Source: Nitrososphaeraceae archaeon
Lineage (GTDB): Archaea > Thermoproteota > Nitrososphaeria > Nitrososphaerales > Nitrososphaeraceae
Reading direction: 5' to 3'
DNA length: 6,475 nt
NCBI GenBank assembly: GCA_021155845.1
Contig: JAJNBK010000036.1
Span: 1-6,475 of the forward strand
The notes under the pieces are model-generated. The model ran no database searches and was not told the origin of the DNA. It saw nothing but the letters and a program-made list of their open reading frames with translations. The translations under genes and the position numbers were made by a program. This document shows positions 5,390 through 6,475 of the stretch, piece by piece (position 1 is the first letter of the stretch; each line of letters opens with the position of its first letter).

Positions 5390-5433
5390 TTTGACTTGAG
5401 GGAGATGAGCTCAGACATATTCACAATTACCTA

Positions 5434-5703
5434 ATGAATCCAGAAACTTTGCACCATACCATGCTTACCATGCTTACCCTACAAGCAAATAACCTTTGTT
5501 TGGTTGTTGTATTGTTTTTTGGGATGCTGCTTCAATTCATATCTTATAATAGCACTTGTCAAACTCTATCTTTGAATAAAAATAATGAGTCAACAGGAGA
5601 AGAAGAAGGTAGTAATAATCACTTAATGGTAATGAATCAAACAAATATTGATGATGTTACTACCACTACAATAAAATATCATTTTCAGGCAACTGTTATT
5701 TGA
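5434..5703 (+). CDS. Small membrane-anchored or secreted Ser/Thr/Asn-rich protein
   Basis: The 89-residue frame has an N-terminal segment (1-19) with repeated MLT units, a hydrophobic helix at about 20-37 (NLCLVVVLFFGMLLQFIS), and then a polar, Asn/Ser/Thr/Glu-rich region with several N-x-S/T sequons (for example NST, NES, NQT). This looks like a signal peptide or single anchor with an exposed tail. It ends at TGA 5701-5703. Starts at 5434, 5461 or 5470 are all possible; none has a clear TATA box at the expected distance, which lowers confidence. In the same frame, after TGA-GTA-TAA, a zinc-ribbon-like stretch continues to 5808. Function not recognised. Confidence 0.45.
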   Translation: MNPETLHHTMLTMLTLQANNLCLVVVLFFGMLLQFISYNSTCQTLSLNKNNESTGEEEGSNNHLMVMNQTNIDDVTTTTIKYHFQATVI

Positions 5704-5709
5704 GTATAA

Positions 5710-5808
5710 TGTCCTAAATGTCATGGAAAGGAAACATGGAGGCTAGAAACAATTGAAGCTTTTAAAGAAAGAAAATTTAATCAATATGTTATTATACCTA
5801 ACTTTTAA
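5710..5808 (+). pseudogene. Zinc-ribbon-like fragment behind in-frame stops
   Basis: In the same frame as the preceding gene, right after TAA 5707-5709, the codons read CPKCHGKETWRLETIEAFKE and RKFNQYVIIPNF to TAA 5806-5808. CPKC plus a basic helical tail is the knuckle of a zinc ribbon. There is no start codon between the stops and the Cys. Either the upstream protein once continued into it, separated now by the nine bases TGAGTATAA, or it is the remnant of a separate zinc-ribbon gene that lost its beginning. The fragment alone has only one Cys pair. Confidence 0.45.
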
Positions 5809-5871
5809 AGAACATTAAAAAGAAATAAACAAATGCGTAACTATTACGTTAAAATCTACTCTATTCCACTA

Positions 5872-5880
5872 TTTAAATAC
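5872..5880 (+). promoter_or_regulatory. TATA box TTTAAATAC for the zinc mini-gene pair
   Basis: TTTAAATA is a near-perfect archaeal TATA box. It is centred about 33 bases before the ATG at 5909 and predicts transcription starting near 5902, leaving a leader of about seven bases. The same nine bases recur at 6305-6313. Confidence 0.5.
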
Positions 5881-5908
5881 TCAATTTTACTTAATATAGA
5901 TCATAATA

Positions 5909-6040
5909 ATGCTGAGTGAAACTGACGTAGAATCAGAGTGTAAAAATTGTTATCATGATATAAAACTACATAATCCAGATTGTAAAGCCAAATCTGATAA
6001 TAATATCCACGATGACATCCACAATATTATAACACAATAG
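5909..6040 (+). CDS. 43-residue Cys/His zinc-finger-like protein
   Basis: From ATG 5909 to TAG 6038-6040 the frame encodes 43 residues. C11, C14, H21 and C25 have the spacing C-x2-C-x6-H-x3-C, with an additional H16; this resembles a single zinc-finger or zinc-knuckle unit. The rest is acidic and polar with a C-terminal His/Asp/Ile-rich stretch (NNIHDDIHNIITQ). There is no membrane segment. A good TATA box lies upstream, and the stop codon shares its G with the GTG start of the next frame, implying one transcript and coupled translation. Small single-finger proteins of this type are common in archaea and may bind nucleic acid or protein partners; the exact role is unknown. Usually missed because of size. 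Confidence 0.55.
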   Translation: MLSETDVESECKNCYHDIKLHNPDCKAKSDNNIHDDIHNIITQ

Positions 6041-6177
6041 TGTCTGACAAATATATAGGCTGGACAGAAGTACATTGTAATACCTGCGGTAAACTCGTGT
6101 GTCTTATAGATAGCACAAATGAGGATGTCTATAATTTTCTTATAGTATGTCCTCAATGTATTGCAAAAATAAAATAA
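6040..6177 (+). CDS. 45-residue two-CxxC zinc-ribbon protein, overlapping the previous gene
   Basis: The GTG at 6040-6042 overlaps the TAG of the preceding gene by one base (TAGTG). The frame encodes 45 residues ending at TAA 6175-6177. CNTC at 13-16 and CPQC at 37-40 give C-x2-C-x20-C-x2-C, a complete four-Cys zinc ribbon, with strands GKLVCLID and VYNFLIV between the knuckles and a short basic end (IAKIK). The start is decided by the overlap and by the lack of an in-frame ATG before the first Cys pair. Such minimal zinc ribbons act in protein-protein or nucleic-acid binding; no partner can be named. Its coupling with the single-finger gene suggests the two work together. Confidence 0.6.
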   Translation: MSDKYIGWTEVHCNTCGKLVCLIDSTNEDVYNFLIVCPQCIAKIK

Positions 6178-6475
6178 ATGAGACAAAAATGTTTCTTTAG
6201 AGAAAATATTAATCTTTTTATAAAACAAACCATAGTCAATACTCTGAATACTTCATACTGGAACAAAATAAGTTGAACAAGTCAGAAGACTACAAGGATT
6301 GACTTTTAAATACATTTCAAGTCAAGGATTTCATAACAGTGTAAATAATCTACATCTTCAAAGTTTTTGTTTTGTAATTCATTGTTTCATAGAAAAACAA
6401 TAATATGTTAACAGTAGTAATTCTAATGTATAGATATTTTTATATCGTTGCTACAATAGAAAACTATGGTATACG
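6178..6475. other. AT-rich region after the mini-genes
   Basis: No gene is clearly supported. A 32-codon frame begins at ATG 6178, directly after the previous stop, and ends at TGA 6274-6276, but it has little protein character. From ATG 6405 an open plus-strand frame (MLTVVILMYRYFYIVATIE, then a few more codons) leaves the window and could be the start of a membrane protein; 23 codons are too few to judge. A paired repeat around a TATA-like box lies at 6293-6330. Confidence 0.4.
6293..6330. repeat. Combined inverted and direct repeat around a TATA-like box
   Basis: TTGACTT (6299-6305) and AAGTCAA (6319-6325) form a 7-bp inverted repeat with a 13-base spacer that contains the rest of TTTAAATA (6305-6312). 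CAAGGATT occurs at 6293-6300 and again at 6323-6330. Paired elements flanking a TATA box could be a regulator-binding site controlling a downstream transcript, but the nearest frame starts only at 6405. Chance is possible in AT-rich DNA. Confidence 0.35.

Noticed and set aside
5202..5399. 65-codon plus-strand frame
   Set aside because: Antisense to the dehydrogenase start and its upstream region; no protein-like pattern.
5953..6228. 91-codon minus-strand frame
   Set aside because: Antisense to the two zinc mini-genes, whose Cys motifs, overlap and promoter make the plus strand far more likely.

Overview
The window is AT-rich (about one third G+C by eye) and reads like an archaeal chromosome, most likely an ammonia-oxidising thaumarchaeon of the Nitrososphaera/Nitrosocosmicus kind. 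That assignment is inference. It rests on TATA-like boxes about 23-33 bases upstream of start codons (leaderless or nearly leaderless mRNAs), the lack of convincing Shine-Dalgarno sites, many tiny Cys-rich proteins, and the style of the proteins. No rRNA, tRNA, CRISPR array or transposase was found.

Layout. 8-638 (+): a protein with two copies of a PRC-barrel-like module, whose C-terminal tail lies in the +1 frame behind CCC-TGA. 731-907 (+): the wreck of a paralogue of the gene at 2373. 1154-1620 (-): a membrane-anchored protein split by a net one-base loss. 1743-1970 (+): an intact 75-residue protein. 2027-2251 (+): a small protein ending in a CxCxCH motif. 2373-2708 (+): a charged helical protein whose likely C-terminus continues out of frame to 2794. 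2798-3125 (+): apparent decayed coding sequence spread over three frames. 3370-3942 (-): a monooxygenase-like (ABM) domain fused to two membrane helices. 4232-5248 (-): a medium-chain dehydrogenase/reductase. 5434-5703 (+): a small secreted or membrane protein, followed in frame, after two stops, by a zinc-ribbon coding stretch to 5808. 5909-6177 (+): two overlapping mini-genes for Cys-rich, probably zinc-binding proteins.

The two best-supported, intact enzyme-type genes are the ABM-membrane protein and the dehydrogenase. Both are on the minus strand, 289 bases apart, each with its own promoter-like box, so they are probably separate transcripts. The dehydrogenase keeps a four-ligand structural-zinc lobe (Asp plus three Cys) but has lost the catalytic-zinc ligands, so it is more likely a quinone or enone reductase than an alcohol dehydrogenase.

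The most striking property of the window is how many reading frames are broken by a single base. Three cases sit at short C or G runs, so sequencing error, programmed frameshifting and real decay must be separated. The 731-907 copy carries three in-frame stops and is genuine decay either way. I do not see a complete new multi-gene system. The most promising unannotated elements are the overlapping zinc mini-genes and the possible +1 frameshift site.
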